From Acetobacteraceae bacterium (lineage in GTDB: Bacteria; Pseudomonadota; Alphaproteobacteria; Acetobacterales; Acetobacteraceae): a DNA stretch of 45,121 bases. A program made the position numbers and the translations under genes. Where the stretch lies: the NCBI GenBank assembly GCA_030037175.1, contig JASHRV010000036.1, positions 1-45,121 on the forward strand, written 5' to 3'. Below the pieces are notes generated by a model that was not told where the DNA came from, made no database searches, and was given only the letters and a program-made list of their open reading frames with translations. Positions 43,808 to 45,121 of the stretch are shown here, piece by piece. Within the stretch, counting starts at the first letter, position 1. Every line of letters starts with the position of its first letter.

Positions 43808-45121
43808 CGCCGCCGCGCCCACGCCCGAGCCCCCGATCCCGCTCAAAACCTGGATCGCCGTCGGCGGCGCCATCATCGGCGCCTTCATGGCCGTCCTGAA
43901 CATCCAGATCACCAACGCCTCGCTGCCCTATATCGAGGGAGGAATCGGCACCGGCGGCATCAACGGCGCCTGGGTCATCACCGCCTATCTCATCGGCGAG
44001 ATCATCGTCATCCCGATGACCGATTTCCTGAGCCGCGTCTTCTCGCTCCGCCGCTACCTCATCACCAACACAATCCTCTTTCTCTTCTTCTCCGCCGCCT
44101 GCGGGGAAGCGCACAGCCTTTCGCAGATGATCGTGCTCCGCGCCCTGCAGGGCTTCACGGGCGGCGTGCTGATCCCGCTCGCCTTCACCATCATCGTCGC
44201 CATGCTGCCGCCTTCGAAACGATCGATCGGCCTCGCCGGCTTCGCCGTCACCGCCACCTTCGCCCCGGCGATCGGCCCGACCATCGGCGGCTGGCTCACA
44301 GACAATTACGGCTGGCAGACGATTTTCTACATCAACCTCGTGCCGGGCGCGGTCATGGTCCCCGCCCTCATCTACGGATTGCCGCGCTCGCCCATGCAGC
44401 TCGGCCTGCTCCGCCGCGGCGACTGGCTCGGCATCGCGCTGATGGCAATCGGGCTCGCATCATTGCAGACAGTGCTCGACGAAGGCGATGTGTACGACTG
44501 GTTCAATTCCCCCTTCATCGTCCGCCTCAGCCTGCTCGCCGCCGTCACGCTCGCCGCATTCCTGGCGCTCGAGCTGCGGATCGAGGAACCTCTCATCCGC
44601 CTCCGCCTCTTCACCCGTCGCAATTTCGCCTTCGGCACGCTCGGCAATTTCCTTCTCGGCTTCGCGCTCTACGGCTCGGCCTACCTGCTGCCCCAATATC
44701 TCTCCGTCGCGCAGGGCCTCGATTCGGAACAGATCGGCAAGGTGATGGCCTGGACCGGCCTGCCGCAGCTCGTCATCATCCCCTTCGTCCCCGCCCTGAT
44801 GCGGCGGATCGACCCGCGCCTCCTCGTCGGCGTCGGGCTTGCCATTTTCGCCGGCTCCTGCTTCATGAATCTCCGCCTCGATGCCGACTACGCTGCGCCC
44901 CAGCTCTTCCTTCCGGACGTGACACGCGCCTTCGGCCAGGCCCTCGTCATGACACCTCTCTCCGCCATCGCCATGGTCGGCGTGCTTCCCGCCGAAGCAG
45001 GCGGCGCCTCCGGCCTCTTCAACATGCTCCGCAATCTCGGCGGCGCGATCGGCACCGCCGCGCTCGAAACCTTCTTCACCAAGCGCGAGCAGTTCCACTC
45101 CTTCATCATCAATGCCGACGT
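43800..45121 (+). CDS. emrB: DHA2-family MFS drug efflux permease (EmrB-like), truncated at right edge
   Basis: Read directly; absent from the track because it has no stop: MADAAAPTPEPPIPLKTWIAVGGAIIGAFMAVLNIQITNASLPYIEGGIGTGGINGAWVITAYLIGEIIVIPMTDFLSRVFSLRRYL… ATG overlaps the emrA stop by 8 bp. Confidence 0.9.
   Translation, partial: MADAAAPTPEPPIPLKTWIAVGGAIIGAFMAVLNIQITNASLPYIEGGIGTGGINGAWVITAYLIGEIIVIPMTDFLSRVFSLRRYLITNTILFLFFSAACGEAHSLSQMIVLRALQGFTGGVLIPLAFTIIVAMLPPSKRSIGLAGFAVTATFAPAIGPTIGGWLTDNYGWQTIFYINLVPGAVMVPALIYGLPRSPMQLGLLRRGDWLGIALMAIGLASLQTVLDEGDVYDWFNSPFIVRLSLLAAVTLAAFLALELRIEEPLIRLRLFTRRNFAFGTLGNFLLGFALYGSAYLLPQYLSVAQGLDSEQIGKVMAWTGLPQLVIIPFVPALMRRIDPRLLVGVGLAIFAGSCFMNLRLDADYAAPQLFLPDVTRAFGQALVMTPLSAIAMVGVLPAEAGGASGLFNMLRNLGGAIGTAALETFFTKREQFHSFIINAD

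Overview
45.1-kb window of a high-GC bacterial chromosome. Gene content and codon usage suggest an alphaproteobacterium, possibly Acetobacteraceae (inference). About 37 protein-coding genes are supportable. I saw no rRNA, tRNA, CRISPR array or intact transposase. Main modules, left to right: (1) small metabolic genes: DUF6295-like, dienelactone hydrolase, LLM oxidoreductase, DedA/PAP2-like/LssY fusion, chrA, patatin. (2) An operon of DoxX, a DoxX::NDH-2 fusion, an OmpR-type regulator and a sensor kinase, convergent with a complete bufferin-type RiPP operon (DUF2282 precursor, DUF692/MNIO enzyme, DUF2063 partner). (3) A cytochrome bd locus cydDC-cydAB with a two-helix CydX-like protein and an unlisted 32-aa membrane microprotein, an FNR/FixK-like box before cydA, and a divergent fused CydDC-like double ABC exporter across an 11-bp-repeat promoter region. 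(4) An oligopeptide ABC transporter with a C69 dipeptidase, XRE-cupin regulator and penicillin-recognising-type serine hydrolase. (5) acoABC-like 2-oxoacid/acetoin dehydrogenase genes. (6) An EmrAB-like efflux pair, with emrB running off the right edge. A four-copy intergenic repeat with compensated hairpin stems and RIME-like palindromic mosaics lie between genes. The best candidates for new biology are the bufferin/DoxX-NDH2/two-component locus, the cyd microproteins and the dispersed three-hairpin repeat. All assignments are by reading motifs; no database search was run.
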